A stretch of DNA of 21,916 nucleotides, taken from CAZQKL01 sp964593895 [NCBI: uncultured bacterium] (GTDB lineage Bacteria; DYJV01). This document shows, piece by piece, positions 6,899-15,684 of the stretch. Numbering within the stretch: the first letter of the stretch is position 1; every line of letters starts with the position of its first letter. The position numbers and the translations under genes were made by a program. The notes beneath the pieces were generated by a model. That model was not told where the DNA came from, made no database searches, and saw only the letters and a list, made by a program, of their open reading frames with translations. The stretch spans positions 10,849 through 32,764 of the forward strand of contig CAZQKL010000005.1 in NCBI GenBank assembly GCA_964593895.1. The letters run 5' to 3'.

Positions 6899-8251
6899 AT
6901 GTTTGAAAGCTTAACAGAAAAACTTGATAATGCTTTTAATAAAATTAGAGGAAAAGGGGTTTTAACAGAAAAAAATATTCAGGAAATTTTAAGAGAAATT
7001 AGATTAGTGCTATTAGAAGCTGATGTTAACTATAAGGTGGCAAAAACATTTATAAATTATGTAAAAGAAAGAGCATTAGGAGAGGAAGTTTTAAAAAGCC
7101 TCACTCCTTCCCAACAGTTTATAAAAATTGTTAAAGAAGAAATGGTAAAAATAATGGGTGGAGATGAGGATAATTCGTTAAAAATTGATGTTTCTCCACC
7201 AGCAATAATTATGCTTGTTGGCTTACAAGGTTCAGGAAAAACAACTACCGCTGGGAAAATTGCAAATTTTTTAAGAAAAAAATTTAAAAGAAGTCCATTA
7301 CTTGTCCCTGCTGATGTTTATAGACCTGCTGCAATAATCCAATTAAAAAAAATTGCTTCACAGCTTAATATAGAATGCTATCCAACAAAAGAGAATGATA
7401 ATCCAGTTGAAATTTCAGAAAAAAGTATTGAATATGCAAAATTGAAAAATCTTGACTTAGTAATAATTGATACTGCAGGGAGACTTCACATTGATGAAAA
7501 ATTAATGAAAGAACTTCAAGATATAAAAAATAAAATTAATCCTCATGAAATTTTACTTGTTGCAGATGCTATGACAGGTCAGGAAGCTGTAAATGTTGCA
7601 AAGGAATTTGATGAAAAAGTTAACATTACAGGAATTGTTTTAACAAAACTTGATGGCGATGCAAGAGGAGGAGCTGCTTTATCAATTAGAGCAATAACTG
7701 GAAAACCTATAAAGCTTGCTGGAATTGGAGAAAAACTGAATGATATTGAAATTTTTTATCCTGAAAGAATGGTTTCAAGAATTTTAGGAATGGGAGATGT
7801 TTTAACCCTTATTGAAAAAGCTACCTCTATGGTTGATGAAAAAGAGGTATATGCTCTTGAAAAGAAAATAAGAGAAAACAAATTTGACCTTGAAGATTTT
7901 AAAAAACAGATTCAACAGATAAGAAAGCTTGGTTCTCTTGAATCAATAATTAAAATGCTTCCAGGATTTGGTAAATTAAAACAATTAAAAAATTTTAAAG
8001 TTAATGATAAAGAATTTGTAAAAATGGAAGCTATTATAAATTCAATGACAATTAAAGAGAGAAGAAATCCAGATATTATTGATGGGTCAAGAAGAAAAAG
8101 AATAGCTAAAGGTAGTGGAACAACAGTTCAAGATGTTAATAAGCTATTGAGACAGTATTACCAGCTTAGAGACATGTTAAAAAAGATAAACAAAAAAGGG
8201 ATGAAAGCTCTTCCAAGAGATTTTAAATCAATTTTTAGAGGTATAGCATGA
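6899..8251 (+). CDS. ffh: Signal recognition particle protein Ffh
   Basis: The GTPase of the signal recognition particle, which delivers nascent membrane and secreted proteins to the FtsY receptor. At 450 residues it is full length. The N domain is followed by the G domain with GLQGSGKTTTAGK (108-120), DTAGR near 190 and TKLDGDARGG near 248. The M domain from about 300 is rich in Lys, Met and Ile and contains the RNA-binding helix around GSGTTVQDVNKLLRQY. A strong AAGGAGG site lies before the ATG. It opens a six-gene rightward run and overlaps the next start by four bases (ATGA). Confidence 0.97.
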   Translation: MFESLTEKLDNAFNKIRGKGVLTEKNIQEILREIRLVLLEADVNYKVAKTFINYVKERALGEEVLKSLTPSQQFIKIVKEEMVKIMGGDEDNSLKIDVSPPAIIMLVGLQGSGKTTTAGKIANFLRKKFKRSPLLVPADVYRPAAIIQLKKIASQLNIECYPTKENDNPVEISEKSIEYAKLKNLDLVIIDTAGRLHIDEKLMKELQDIKNKINPHEILLVADAMTGQEAVNVAKEFDEKVNITGIVLTKLDGDARGGAALSIRAITGKPIKLAGIGEKLNDIEIFYPERMVSRILGMGDVLTLIEKATSMVDEKEVYALEKKIRENKFDLEDFKKQIQQIRKLGSLESIIKMLPGFGKLKQLKNFKVNDKEFVKMEAIINSMTIKERRNPDIIDGSRRKRIAKGSGTTVQDVNKLLRQYYQLRDMLKKINKKGMKALPRDFKSIFRGIA

Positions 8252-8907
8252 AAAAAATTTTCATATTAATTTTTCTTCTTCTTTTAACTTTAAACTCTTT
8301 TTCATTAAATTCAAAATATGTAATTGAAATGCTTCATAAAAATTATGATAACATAAAAACATTTAAATCAAATTTTGTGCAATTTTCTTACTTTAAATCA
8401 GTTAATATGCTTCAAAAGTATGAAGGGGTTCTTTACTTAAAAAGACCAAACTTTATGAGATGGGATTATACATATCCTGAAGTTCAATCAATAATATCAA
8501 ATGGAGAAAAGATATGGTACTACTATCCATCAGAAAATCAGGTAAATGTTGGTAAACTTTCAAAAAAATCTCCAAATGAAATAAATTTAATTTTTATGAT
8601 ACTTAAAGGTGTGAAAAAAATTGAGGATGAATTTAATTATTCATTAATTGAGGGAAATGATAATAAAAATTTTTATTATCTTCAGTTAATACCAAAAAAT
8701 CCAACAACTTTAATTGAAAAAATTATTTTAACAATAAAAAAAAATACATTTGAAATTACCCAATCTCATGTATTTTATACAAATGGAGATATTGTAAAAT
8801 TAATAATCAAAAATCCTCAAAAAAATGTAAAAATAAAAGATAGCTTTTTCAACTTCACTCCTCCACCAGGGGTTGAAGTCTATAAAATTCCTACTATGCA
8901 AAATTAA
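8248..8907 (+). CDS. lolA: LolA-like outer-membrane lipoprotein carrier protein
   Basis: A periplasmic chaperone expected to carry lipoproteins from the inner to the outer membrane. It begins with a clear Sec signal peptide, MKKIFILIFLLLLTLNSFS, with probable cleavage near residue 19. The mature part has the LolA pattern: FKSNFVQFSY, YEGVLYLKRPNFMRWDY, IISNGEKIWYYYPSENQVNVG, and a later beta strand rich in Ile and Lys. The length of 219 residues is normal. It overlaps ffh by four bases and ends three bases before thiL. The divergent sequence leaves room for another LolA-fold periplasmic protein, but its presence supports a diderm cell envelope. Confidence 0.82.
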   Translation: MKKIFILIFLLLLTLNSFSLNSKYVIEMLHKNYDNIKTFKSNFVQFSYFKSVNMLQKYEGVLYLKRPNFMRWDYTYPEVQSIISNGEKIWYYYPSENQVNVGKLSKKSPNEINLIFMILKGVKKIEDEFNYSLIEGNDNKNFYYLQLIPKNPTTLIEKIILTIKKNTFEITQSHVFYTNGDIVKLIIKNPQKNVKIKDSFFNFTPPPGVEVYKIPTMQN

Positions 8908-8910
8908 AAT

Positions 8911-9849
8911 ATGGATGAATTTCAAATAATTAAATGGATAAAAAATTTTTTCAATTCTAAATTTATTGGAGATGACTGCTTTAATTTTAATAATTTTTTG
9001 ATTAGTAAAGACTTATTAATTGAAAATGTGCATTTTATACTCAAAGATAATTTATATGAAATTGGTGCAAAATCAATTATTTCAAATGTAAGTGATATAC
9101 TTTCCTCAGGAGGAAAACCTTTATATTTTCTTTTAGCTCTTGGAATTCCTGAAAATTTTAATTTCCAAAAATTGAAAAATTTTTTTAAAGGTTTAAAGCA
9201 TTATTCAGAAAAGTATAATGTTCAACTTGCAGGTGGTGATATTTCAAAAAGTAAAAAAGATTTTTTTATTTCAATTACAATAATTGGAAAAGTTTTAAAA
9301 AAAACTATTTTAAGAAGCAATGCAAAAAATAATGATAACATATATGTTATTGGAGAGCTTGGAGATAGTGAAATCGGATTAAAAATTTTAAAAGATAAGA
9401 TAAATTTTCCTGAAAAAGAATATTTTTTAAAAAAACATTTCATTAAAGAGCTATATCCTGAAGTTATTTTTGAACTTGTTGAAAAAAATATTGTTAATTC
9501 AATGATAGATGTATCTGATGGATTTTTATTAGATCTTGAACATATTCTTGATGAAAGCAATAAATCAGCCTTTATTTATGTAAAAAATTTGCCTGTTTCA
9601 GAAAATTTTAAAAAATTGGCAAATTTTCTCTCTAAAGAAGAATTTTACACAATTCCACTAACTTCTGGTGAAGAATATTCAATTATTTTTACATCAGACA
9701 AAAAATATGATAAGGAGATTAAAAAAATTTCAGAAAAACATAAAGTTAAAATAACTTTTGTAGGAGAAATTACAGACAGAAAAGAGAAAAAATTTTATTT
9801 TAATGATATTGATTTAAATATTGCAATAAAAGGTTATAAACATTTCTAA
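8911..9849 (+). CDS. thiL: Thiamine-monophosphate kinase
   Basis: Phosphorylates thiamine monophosphate to the diphosphate cofactor. It belongs to the PurM/SelD-like ATP-binding fold. ThiL landmarks are FIGDDC (18-23), a degenerate IENVHF (37-42) in place of VEGVHF, NVSDILSSGGKP (59-70), LAGGDISKSK (106-115), and RSNAKNNDNIYVIGELGDSEIGL (from 135). The second half has MIDVSDGFLLDLEHIL and PLTSGEEY. At 312 residues it is normal length. It lacks the N-terminal Gly-rich Cys/Sec motif of SelD, so it is not a selenophosphate synthetase. Its product is needed by the pyruvate oxidoreductase encoded nearby. It sits in the ffh-recR run. Confidence 0.9.
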   Translation: MDEFQIIKWIKNFFNSKFIGDDCFNFNNFLISKDLLIENVHFILKDNLYEIGAKSIISNVSDILSSGGKPLYFLLALGIPENFNFQKLKNFFKGLKHYSEKYNVQLAGGDISKSKKDFFISITIIGKVLKKTILRSNAKNNDNIYVIGELGDSEIGLKILKDKINFPEKEYFLKKHFIKELYPEVIFELVEKNIVNSMIDVSDGFLLDLEHILDESNKSAFIYVKNLPVSENFKKLANFLSKEEFYTIPLTSGEEYSIIFTSDKKYDKEIKKISEKHKVKITFVGEITDRKEKKFYFNDIDLNIAIKGYKHF

Positions 9850-9864
9850 TAGAAGGGGGAATTA

Positions 9865-11010
9865 ATGGAAACAATTGATATATGTTTTATTGAAGGAGAT
9901 GGAGTTGGGCCTGACATATGGAGAGCTTCAAAACTTGTATTTGATGAAGCTTTTAAAAAAGTATATGGAGACAAAAAAAGGATAAACTGGATTGAAGCAT
10001 TTGCAGGTGAAAAGGCATACAAAAATTTTGGGAAATATCTTCCAGAGGAAACTATTGAAAAAATAAAAAAAGTAAAAGTTGCAATAAAAGGTCCATTAAC
10101 AACACCAGTAGGAAAGGGTATAAGAAGCTTAAATGTTACTCTTAGACAAATTTTTGATTTATACGCCTGTATAAGACCTGTAAAATATTATAAAGGTGTG
10201 CCAGCACCATTAAAAGCTCCTGAAAAAGTAAATGTGGTAATTTTTAGAGAAAACACAGAAGATGTTTATGCAGGAATTGAATGGCAAGCTCAAACTAAAG
10301 AAGCTAAAAAAATTATTGAATTTTTGGGTGAAAATTTTAATATTAAAATTCGTGAGGATTCCGGCATTGGTATAAAACCTATAAGTAAATTTGGAACATA
10401 CAGAATAGTTAAAAAAGCTATTGATTATGCTATAAAAAATAGAAGAAAAAGTGTAACAATTGTGCATAAAGGAAACATAATGAAATATACTGAAGGTTCA
10501 TTTAGGAATTGGGCTTATGAAGTTGCTGAGAAAGAATTTAAAGATTATATATGTTTTGAAAATGATGTTAAAGAGGAAAAAATCGTTATAAATGATAGAA
10601 TTGCTGATGCAATGTTTTATCAATTAATCGTTAAACCAGAAGATTACGATGTTATAGTAACTACCAACCTAAATGGAGATTATCTTTCAGATGCATGTGC
10701 AGGTCTTGTTGGTGGTCTTGGAATTGCACCTGGAGCAAATATTGGAGATGAAGTTGCAATTTTTGAAGCAACTCATGGTTCAGCTCCAAAATATGCAGGA
10801 CTTGATAAGGTTAATCCAGGTTCTTTAATTTTATCTGGTGTTATGATGTTTAAATATCTTGGAGAGAATGAAGTTGCAGAAACTATTGAAAAAGGCTTTC
10901 AAAAGGCAATTTTAACAAAAAAAGTAACTTATGACCTTGCAAGAGGTATGAAAGATGCGAAAGAAGTTAAATGTAGTGAATTTGCAGAAATAATTGTTGA
11001 GAGTTTTTAA
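9865..11010 (+). CDS. icd: Isocitrate dehydrogenase (NADP+-dependent)
   Basis: Oxidatively decarboxylates isocitrate to 2-oxoglutarate in the cytoplasm. It is closely E. coli-like: [12 protein letters not shown] (9-20), [11 protein letters not shown] (85-95, with Ser88 at the position phosphorylated in E. coli), [14 protein letters not shown] (127-140), [23 protein letters not shown] (200-211), and LNGDYLSDA with metal-binding Asp272 and Asp276. The coenzyme site keeps the NADP set: HGSAPKYAG with Lys309-Tyr310, Val316 in DKVNPGS, and Tyr356 plus Arg360 in TYDLAR. NADP use is therefore predicted over NAD. A strong AAGGGGGA site lies before the ATG. It is 381 residues long, and the next gene starts directly after its stop. 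Confidence 0.95.
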   Translation: METIDICFIEGDGVGPDIWRASKLVFDEAFKKVYGDKKRINWIEAFAGEKAYKNFGKYLPEETIEKIKKVKVAIKGPLTTPVGKGIRSLNVTLRQIFDLYACIRPVKYYKGVPAPLKAPEKVNVVIFRENTEDVYAGIEWQAQTKEAKKIIEFLGENFNIKIREDSGIGIKPISKFGTYRIVKKAIDYAIKNRRKSVTIVHKGNIMKYTEGSFRNWAYEVAEKEFKDYICFENDVKEEKIVINDRIADAMFYQLIVKPEDYDVIVTTNLNGDYLSDACAGLVGGLGIAPGANIGDEVAIFEATHGSAPKYAGLDKVNPGSLILSGVMMFKYLGENEVAETIEKGFQKAILTKKVTYDLARGMKDAKEVKCSEFAEIIVESF

Positions 11011-12003
11011 ATGGAGATAAAAAATTTTTTTAATTCAATTCTTCAAGGGATTTTAATTCTTGATAGAGATTTTAATATTGTAGCTTACAACAAAAATTTT
11101 CTTAATCTTTACAACATAAAAGAAGAAAATATAACAAAAAGAAAATGTTTCAATATTTTTAAAAAAGATGAAATATGTGAAGATTGTCCAGTAAAAAATA
11201 AAATCTTCAATAAAATAATTCACAGATTTTTTACAAACAAATCAATTGAAATAAAAGTGTCTCCTATAAACAACAGTTATTTTCTCTTGGAATATTTTGA
11301 AACAGAAAAATTTTTAAAACTATTTGAAAAAAATATTGAAGAGAAAAAATTTGCAGAAATAGGCCATATTTCAGCAGCTATAGCGCACAAAGTTAATAAT
11401 ATATTAACTGTAATTATTGGAAAACTTGAAACAATAAATATTATGAAAGATGTTGGAAAACTAACACAAAATTATCTTGATGATAGTTTAAAATTAATTG
11501 AAGAAAAATCAAATGAAATAAAGAAACTTATGGATGAACTTCTTCACTTTGCACATCCAGAAAGGATAAAAAAAGTCAAAAAAAATCTAAATCAAATAAT
11601 TAGAGAATTTTACATATTTTCAAAATATGAAATTGAAAGACCATCTGTTGAATTTTCTTTAGATTTAGGGGAAATAGAAGAAATTTATGTTGATGAAACT
11701 TTAATAACACTTATGTTACTAAATTTATGTAGAATTTTAAGCAGGAATTTCGTTAACGTTGATTTGGAGAAAAAAGAATTAATCATTTTCACCTCTGAAA
11801 GGGAAGATAAAATTTTTATTATCATCAAGGATAACAATATAAAAAAAGCTAAGGATATTGAAAAATTAATTGCAAATATTTTTGAATTAAAATATGAAAA
11901 TTTTATAATTAGATATGCTTTAATCTTTCACAATGCAGAAATTTTTTATGAATTTGAAGAAAATAAAGGGAATAAAATAGAGATAGTTTTAAAAAAAAAA
12001 TGA
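11011..12003 (+). CDS. Histidine-kinase-like protein with PAS domain and degenerate ATP-binding domain
   Basis: A PAS-type sensor domain fills residues 1-100 (GILILDRDFNIVAYNKNFLNLY) and contains the Cys-rich loop with C46, C56, C59 and Pro60 seen in many PAS domains. A dimerisation/phosphoacceptor helix follows: EIGHISAAIAHKVNNILTVI, with His126 as the probable phosphorylation site. The usual Glu after that His is Lys here. The C-terminal third corresponds to the HATPase_c region, but an N-box with its catalytic Asn, the DxGxG box and the second Gly box cannot be found; the G1 region reads IIKDNNIKKAKDI. It has no signal peptide or membrane segment. It may be a pseudokinase, or a phosphatase or scaffold. 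No response regulator is adjacent. The gene is packed between icd and recR. Confidence 0.75.
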   Translation: MEIKNFFNSILQGILILDRDFNIVAYNKNFLNLYNIKEENITKRKCFNIFKKDEICEDCPVKNKIFNKIIHRFFTNKSIEIKVSPINNSYFLLEYFETEKFLKLFEKNIEEKKFAEIGHISAAIAHKVNNILTVIIGKLETINIMKDVGKLTQNYLDDSLKLIEEKSNEIKKLMDELLHFAHPERIKKVKKNLNQIIREFYIFSKYEIERPSVEFSLDLGEIEEIYVDETLITLMLLNLCRILSRNFVNVDLEKKELIIFTSEREDKIFIIIKDNNIKKAKDIEKLIANIFELKYENFIIRYALIFHNAEIFYEFEENKGNKIEIVLKKK

Positions 12004-12614
12004 ATAATTATCCAGAAATTATCACAAACTTAATCCAGCATTTAAAAAAATTACCTGGAATTGGTGAAAAGACCGCTATGAGATTAACTTTTCATCTTCT
12101 AAATTCAGATGAAAATTTTGTGTCATCTCTTGGAAATTTAATAATAAATCTAAAGCAAAAGATAAAACTGTGTAAAATTTGCTACAATTTCACTGAAAAA
12201 GAGATATGCAATATATGTTCAAATCCAAATAGAGATAAAACTATTATCTGCATTGTAGAAGATGTTAATGACATGATAAATATTGAAAGTACCGGGAAAT
12301 TTAATGGACTTTATCATATACTTCATGGAGTTTTCTCACCAATAAGTGGCATAACTTTTGAAAATATAAAAATTAAAGAGCTATTTGAAAGAGTAAAAAA
12401 TTCTAAAAATCTTAAAGAGATAATAATTGCTACAAATCCAACTGCAGAAGGAAACGCTACTGCAGTGTATATAAAAGACAACATTGAAAAAATAAATAAA
12501 AATATAAAAATTACAAGAATTGCTGTTGGAATTCCTCAGGGCGCAGAACTTGAATATATTGATAAAATAACTTTGTCAAAAGCACTTGAGAATAGATTAA
12601 CTTTTAAAAATTAA
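12000..12614 (+). CDS. recR: Recombination mediator protein RecR
   Basis: Acts with RecO and RecF in loading RecA at gaps during recombinational repair. The full domain order is present: a helix-hairpin-helix (LPGIGEKTAMRL, 18-29), a four-cysteine zinc finger (C58, C61, C70, C73), a Toprim domain starting at IICIVEDVNDM (82-92), and a C-terminal Walker B-like segment with AVGIPQGAELEYID. The length is 204 residues. Its ATG overlaps the TGA of the kinase-like gene by four bases. It is the last gene of the run that starts with ffh. The usual dnaX neighbour is absent. Confidence 0.95.
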   Translation: MNNYPEIITNLIQHLKKLPGIGEKTAMRLTFHLLNSDENFVSSLGNLIINLKQKIKLCKICYNFTEKEICNICSNPNRDKTIICIVEDVNDMINIESTGKFNGLYHILHGVFSPISGITFENIKIKELFERVKNSKNLKEIIIATNPTAEGNATAVYIKDNIEKINKNIKITRIAVGIPQGAELEYIDKITLSKALENRLTFKN

Positions 12615-12625
12615 GAAAAATTAAA

Positions 12626-12654
12626 TTGATATTTTAAATTGCTTATTGTATACA
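12626..12654 (+). promoter_or_regulatory. Candidate sigma-70 promoter for porGDAB
   Basis: TTGATA (12626-12631), a 17-base spacer and TATACA (12649-12654) lie in the 65-base gap after recR. The predicted transcript would start near 12661, giving a leader of about 20 bases that holds the GGGAG ribosome site before the porG ATG. Confidence 0.55.
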
Positions 12655-12679
12655 ACTAAAAAATTTATGGGAGTTAAAA

Positions 12680-13228
12680 ATGATTGAAATTAGATTTCAT
12701 GGACGAGGTGGGCAAGGTGCTGTAACATCTGCTGAAATTTTAGCAATATCTGCTATCAATTCAGGGAAATACGCTCAGGCTTTCCCAAGCTTTGGACCTG
12801 AAAGAAGAGGTGCACCTGTACAAGCTTTTGCAAGAATTTCAGATGAAAAGATACTTGACAGAACAAAAGTTTACAATCCAGATATTGTTGTGGTTCTTGA
12901 CCCTTCAATTATGGAAATTGTAAATGTTATTGAAGGATTAAAACAAAATGGCACTCTTGTTGTGAACACAGTAAAAAATCCAGAAGATGTAAAAAAAGAA
13001 CTTGGTAGAGATGACATTACTGTTGGAACTGTTAATGCTACAAAAATTGCACTTGATACAATAGGAAGACCAATAACAAATATAGTAATGCTTGGAGCTC
13101 TTCTAAAAGTCAAACCTTTAATTCCAGTTGATTTAATTAATGAACCACTAAAGGAAAGATTTGGGAAAATAGCAGATAAGAACATTGAAGCATGTAAAAT
13201 TGCCTATGAACAGGTAAAAATAAATTAA
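12680..13228 (+). CDS. porG: Pyruvate:ferredoxin oxidoreductase, gamma subunit
   Basis: The gamma subunit (domain III of fused enzymes) of a four-subunit 2-oxoacid:ferredoxin oxidoreductase. The signature is at the N-terminus: [19 protein letters not shown], then [32 protein letters not shown] and [11 protein letters not shown] are also typical. At 182 residues it is full length. It is the first gene of porG-porD-porA-porB, an order common in anaerobic archaea and bacteria with the split enzyme. The complex makes acetyl-CoA, CO2 and reduced ferredoxin from pyruvate, or runs in reverse for carbon fixation. Confidence 0.95.
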
Positions 13229-13240
13229 AGGAGAGTTAAA

Positions 13241-13543
13241 GTGAAATGGCCAGTAAAAGACATCAATGAAGTTAAATGGCAAGATTTAGAACTTGGAGGA
13301 GCAATTACAGAGCCTGGAAGTTCAAGGTTTTATAAAACTGGTGACTGGAGAAGTTTTAGACCTGAAATTGATAGAAGTGGGTGTATAAAGTGTTACTTTT
13401 GTTATGTTTTTTGCCCTGAAGGTGCAATAACAATAAGAGAAGATGGTTATACAGAAATTAATTACGATTACTGCAAAGGATGTGGAATATGTGCTAAAGA
13501 GTGTAAGGGCAAGGTTATTAAAATGGTGGAGGAGGAGAAGTAA
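13241..13543 (+). CDS. porD: Pyruvate:ferredoxin oxidoreductase, delta subunit (2x[4Fe-4S] ferredoxin-like)
   Basis: A 100-residue electron-transfer subunit. The start is GTG 13241, seven bases after AAAGGAGAG. The N-terminal half (LGGAITEPGSSRFYKTGDWRSFRPEID) is the usual delta-subunit lead. It is followed by two cluster motifs: C48-x2-C51-x2-C54-x3-C58-PEGAI, and C78-x2-C81-x2-C84-x3-C88. In the second motif the residue after the last Cys is Lys rather than the usual Pro, a mild departure. The stop overlaps the porA ATG by one base. Confidence 0.95.
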   Translation: MKWPVKDINEVKWQDLELGGAITEPGSSRFYKTGDWRSFRPEIDRSGCIKCYFCYVFCPEGAITIREDGYTEINYDYCKGCGICAKECKGKVIKMVEEEK

Positions 13544-14718
13544 TGAGTAAAAGAGTTGGTATAGAAGTATCATTGGCAGTAAGTGAAGCGGTAAAATTGT
13601 GCAATGTTGATGTAGTTGCAGCATATCCTATTACTCCTCAAACTCATATAGTTGAACATATCTCAGAGCTTGTTGCAAATGGAGAACTTGATGCTGAATT
13701 TATACCTGTTGAATCAGAACATTCTGCAATGAGTGTATGCTGTGGTTCATCAGCTACAGGAGCAAGAACCTATACCGCTACAAGTTCTCAGGGATTAGCA
13801 TTAATGAGTGAAATTGTTTATATTGCATCATCAATGAGACTACCAATTGTTATGACAGTTGCTGATAGATCATTATCTGGACCAATAAGTATCTGGAATG
13901 ACCATACAGATGCAATGAGTATTAGAGATTGTGGCTGGATTCAAATCTTTTGTGAAAATGGTCAGGAAGCTTTTGATGCTCATATTATGGCATTTAAAAT
14001 AGCAGAAGACCACAGAGTTTACCTACCTGTTATGGTTCATATGGATGGTTTTATTTTAACTCACATGATTGAACCAATTGAATTTTTATCTGAAGATGAG
14101 GTTAATTCATTTTTACCAGAGTTTAAACCACTTTTAACCTTGAATCCAGATAAACCTGTTACAATGGGACCTGTTGGAGTGCCAGAAATTTATACAGAAG
14201 TTAAAAAAGCTCAAGATGTCGCATTGCAAAATTCAAAGCCTGTTATTTTAGAGATATGGAAAGAATTTGGTGATAAATTTGGTAGATATTTTAAACCAGT
14301 TGAAACTTATAAATTGGATGATGCTGAAATTGCTCTTTTAACAATGGGAAGTTTTGGTGAACCTGCAATGCTTGCTGTTGACGAATTAAGAAAAGAAGGT
14401 GAAAAAGCTGGTCTAATTAAATTAAGATTGTGGAGACCATTTCCTTTTGAGGAATTTTTAAAAGCAACTGAAAATCTTAAAGGTCTTGCAGTTGTAGATA
14501 GAGCAATAACTTATGGAACAAGTGGAGGACCTGTTGCTATAGAAATAAGAAGTGCTTTATATGATAGACAGGATAGGATTATTGTTAATGATTTTATCGC
14601 AGGCCTTGCTGGAAGAGATGTTAAAATAGACCAGTTTAAACAGATGTATTATGAAACAAAAGAAGCAGTAAAAAATGGAAAACCAAATGAGTATAAATTT
14701 GTAGGAGTGAGGGGATAA
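13543..14718 (+). CDS. porA: Pyruvate:ferredoxin oxidoreductase, alpha subunit
   Basis: The alpha subunit with the pyrimidine-binding and transketolase C-terminal-like domains. Diagnostic stretches are VVAAYPITPQTHIVEHI near the N-terminus, FIPVESEHSAMSVCCGSSATGARTYTATSSQGLALM, and IWNDHTDAMSIRDCGWIQIFCENGQEAFD. Further on are the domain II segment (LLTMGSFGEPAM) and AITYGTSGGPVAIE. At 391 residues it is normal for the split enzyme. It is preceded by a GGAGGAGGAG ribosome site inside the end of porD and overlaps porB by one base (TAATG). Confidence 0.96.
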   Translation: MSKRVGIEVSLAVSEAVKLCNVDVVAAYPITPQTHIVEHISELVANGELDAEFIPVESEHSAMSVCCGSSATGARTYTATSSQGLALMSEIVYIASSMRLPIVMTVADRSLSGPISIWNDHTDAMSIRDCGWIQIFCENGQEAFDAHIMAFKIAEDHRVYLPVMVHMDGFILTHMIEPIEFLSEDEVNSFLPEFKPLLTLNPDKPVTMGPVGVPEIYTEVKKAQDVALQNSKPVILEIWKEFGDKFGRYFKPVETYKLDDAEIALLTMGSFGEPAMLAVDELRKEGEKAGLIKLRLWRPFPFEEFLKATENLKGLAVVDRAITYGTSGGPVAIEIRSALYDRQDRIIVNDFIAGLAGRDVKIDQFKQMYYETKEAVKNGKPNEYKFVGVRG

Positions 14719-15650
14719 TGGTTACAATAGAAAAAATTACAGCTAAAAATTTGCCAAAAGAGGAAATTTTATCATATGGTCATAGAGCTTGCCAAGGTTG
14801 TGGAGAGCTACTTTCAGTTAGATTAATTACAAAAGCAATTGGACCTGATATGATAATTGCTAATGCAACAGGTTGTCTTGAAATTGTTACAAGTTCATTT
14901 CCAGACACCGCATGGAAAGTTCCATGGATACATGTTGCATTTGAAAATGCTGCAGCTGTAGCTTCTGGCGTTGAATCTGCAATTAAAGTTTTAAAAAGAA
15001 AAGGAAGATTACCAAAAGATAAGAAAATTACTGTTTTAGCATTTGCAGGTGATGGTGGAACTGCTGATATAGGACTTCAAGCTTTAAGTGGAGCTTTAGA
15101 AAGGGGACATAATTTTGTGTATGTATGTTACGATAATGAAGCATATATGAATACTGGAATTCAAAGGTCAAGTTCCACTCCTTATGGAGCAAGCACAACA
15201 ACTTCTCCTGCTGGCAAAAAAAGTATTGGTCAAAAAACAAAGAAGAAAAATTTACCAGAGATTGCAGTTGCCCATGGAATTCCTTATGTTGCAACAGCTA
15301 CACCTGCATATCCATACGATTTAATGAATAAAGCAAGAAAAGCCTCTATTATTGAGGGACCTGCTTATTTACATGTATTTTCTCCATGTATCCCAGGTTG
15401 GAGAATAAATTCTGACCAAACAATTGAAATAGGAAGACTTGCTGTTAAAACAGGGGTATTCCCTCTATATGAAGTTGAAAATGGAAAATATAAATTAAAT
15501 GTTAAGGTTAAAGAACTGTTACCTGTGGAAAATTATTTAAAAATTCAGGGAAGATTTAGACACCTTAAAGAAGAAAATATAAAGGAAATTCAGGAAGAAG
15601 TTAAAAGAAATTATGAACTTTTACTGAAAAAATGTGAATGTTTTAAATAG
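14718..15650 (+). CDS. porB: Pyruvate:ferredoxin oxidoreductase, beta subunit (thiamine diphosphate binding)
   Basis: The catalytic beta subunit, which binds thiamine diphosphate and the proximal [4Fe-4S] cluster. Cluster cysteines are C25-QG-C28, C53 in NATGCLEIV, and a distal C224 in SPCIPGW. The diphosphate-binding motif is GDGGTADIGLQALSGALERG from residue 111, and YDNEAYMNTGIQRSSSTPYGA is the pyruvate-type substrate loop. That loop supports pyruvate over 2-oxoglutarate or branched 2-oxoacids. At 310 residues it is full length. A perfect inverted repeat begins right after the TAG. Confidence 0.96.
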   Translation: MVTIEKITAKNLPKEEILSYGHRACQGCGELLSVRLITKAIGPDMIIANATGCLEIVTSSFPDTAWKVPWIHVAFENAAAVASGVESAIKVLKRKGRLPKDKKITVLAFAGDGGTADIGLQALSGALERGHNFVYVCYDNEAYMNTGIQRSSSTPYGASTTTSPAGKKSIGQKTKKKNLPEIAVAHGIPYVATATPAYPYDLMNKARKASIIEGPAYLHVFSPCIPGWRINSDQTIEIGRLAVKTGVFPLYEVENGKYKLNVKVKELLPVENYLKIQGRFRHLKEENIKEIQEEVKRNYELLLKKCECFK

Positions 15651-15676
15651 AATTCCTCCCTCTTTTGGGAGGAATT
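15651..15676 (+). terminator. Inverted repeat between porB and the Rieske gene (attenuator or ribosome-site hairpin)
   Basis: A perfect 10-bp stem, AATTCCTCCC (15651-15660) against GGGAGGAATT (15667-15676), closes a TCTTTT loop. The downstream tract TTAAATAAAA is weak in T, so termination may be partial. The 3' arm contains GGGAGGA, the only Shine-Dalgarno candidate for the next gene, so folding would also hide that ribosome site. Confidence 0.6.
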
Positions 15677-15684
15677 TAAATAAA

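Noticed and set aside
8911-9849. selD (selenophosphate synthetase) near the selenoprotein
   Set aside because: The fold is shared, but the motifs are those of ThiL and the N-terminal Cys/Sec Gly-rich loop of SelD is missing.
15634-15684. Longer Rieske frame starting inside porB
   Set aside because: The extension codes through the hairpin and would bury the twin-arginine-like start; ATG 15685 fits better.
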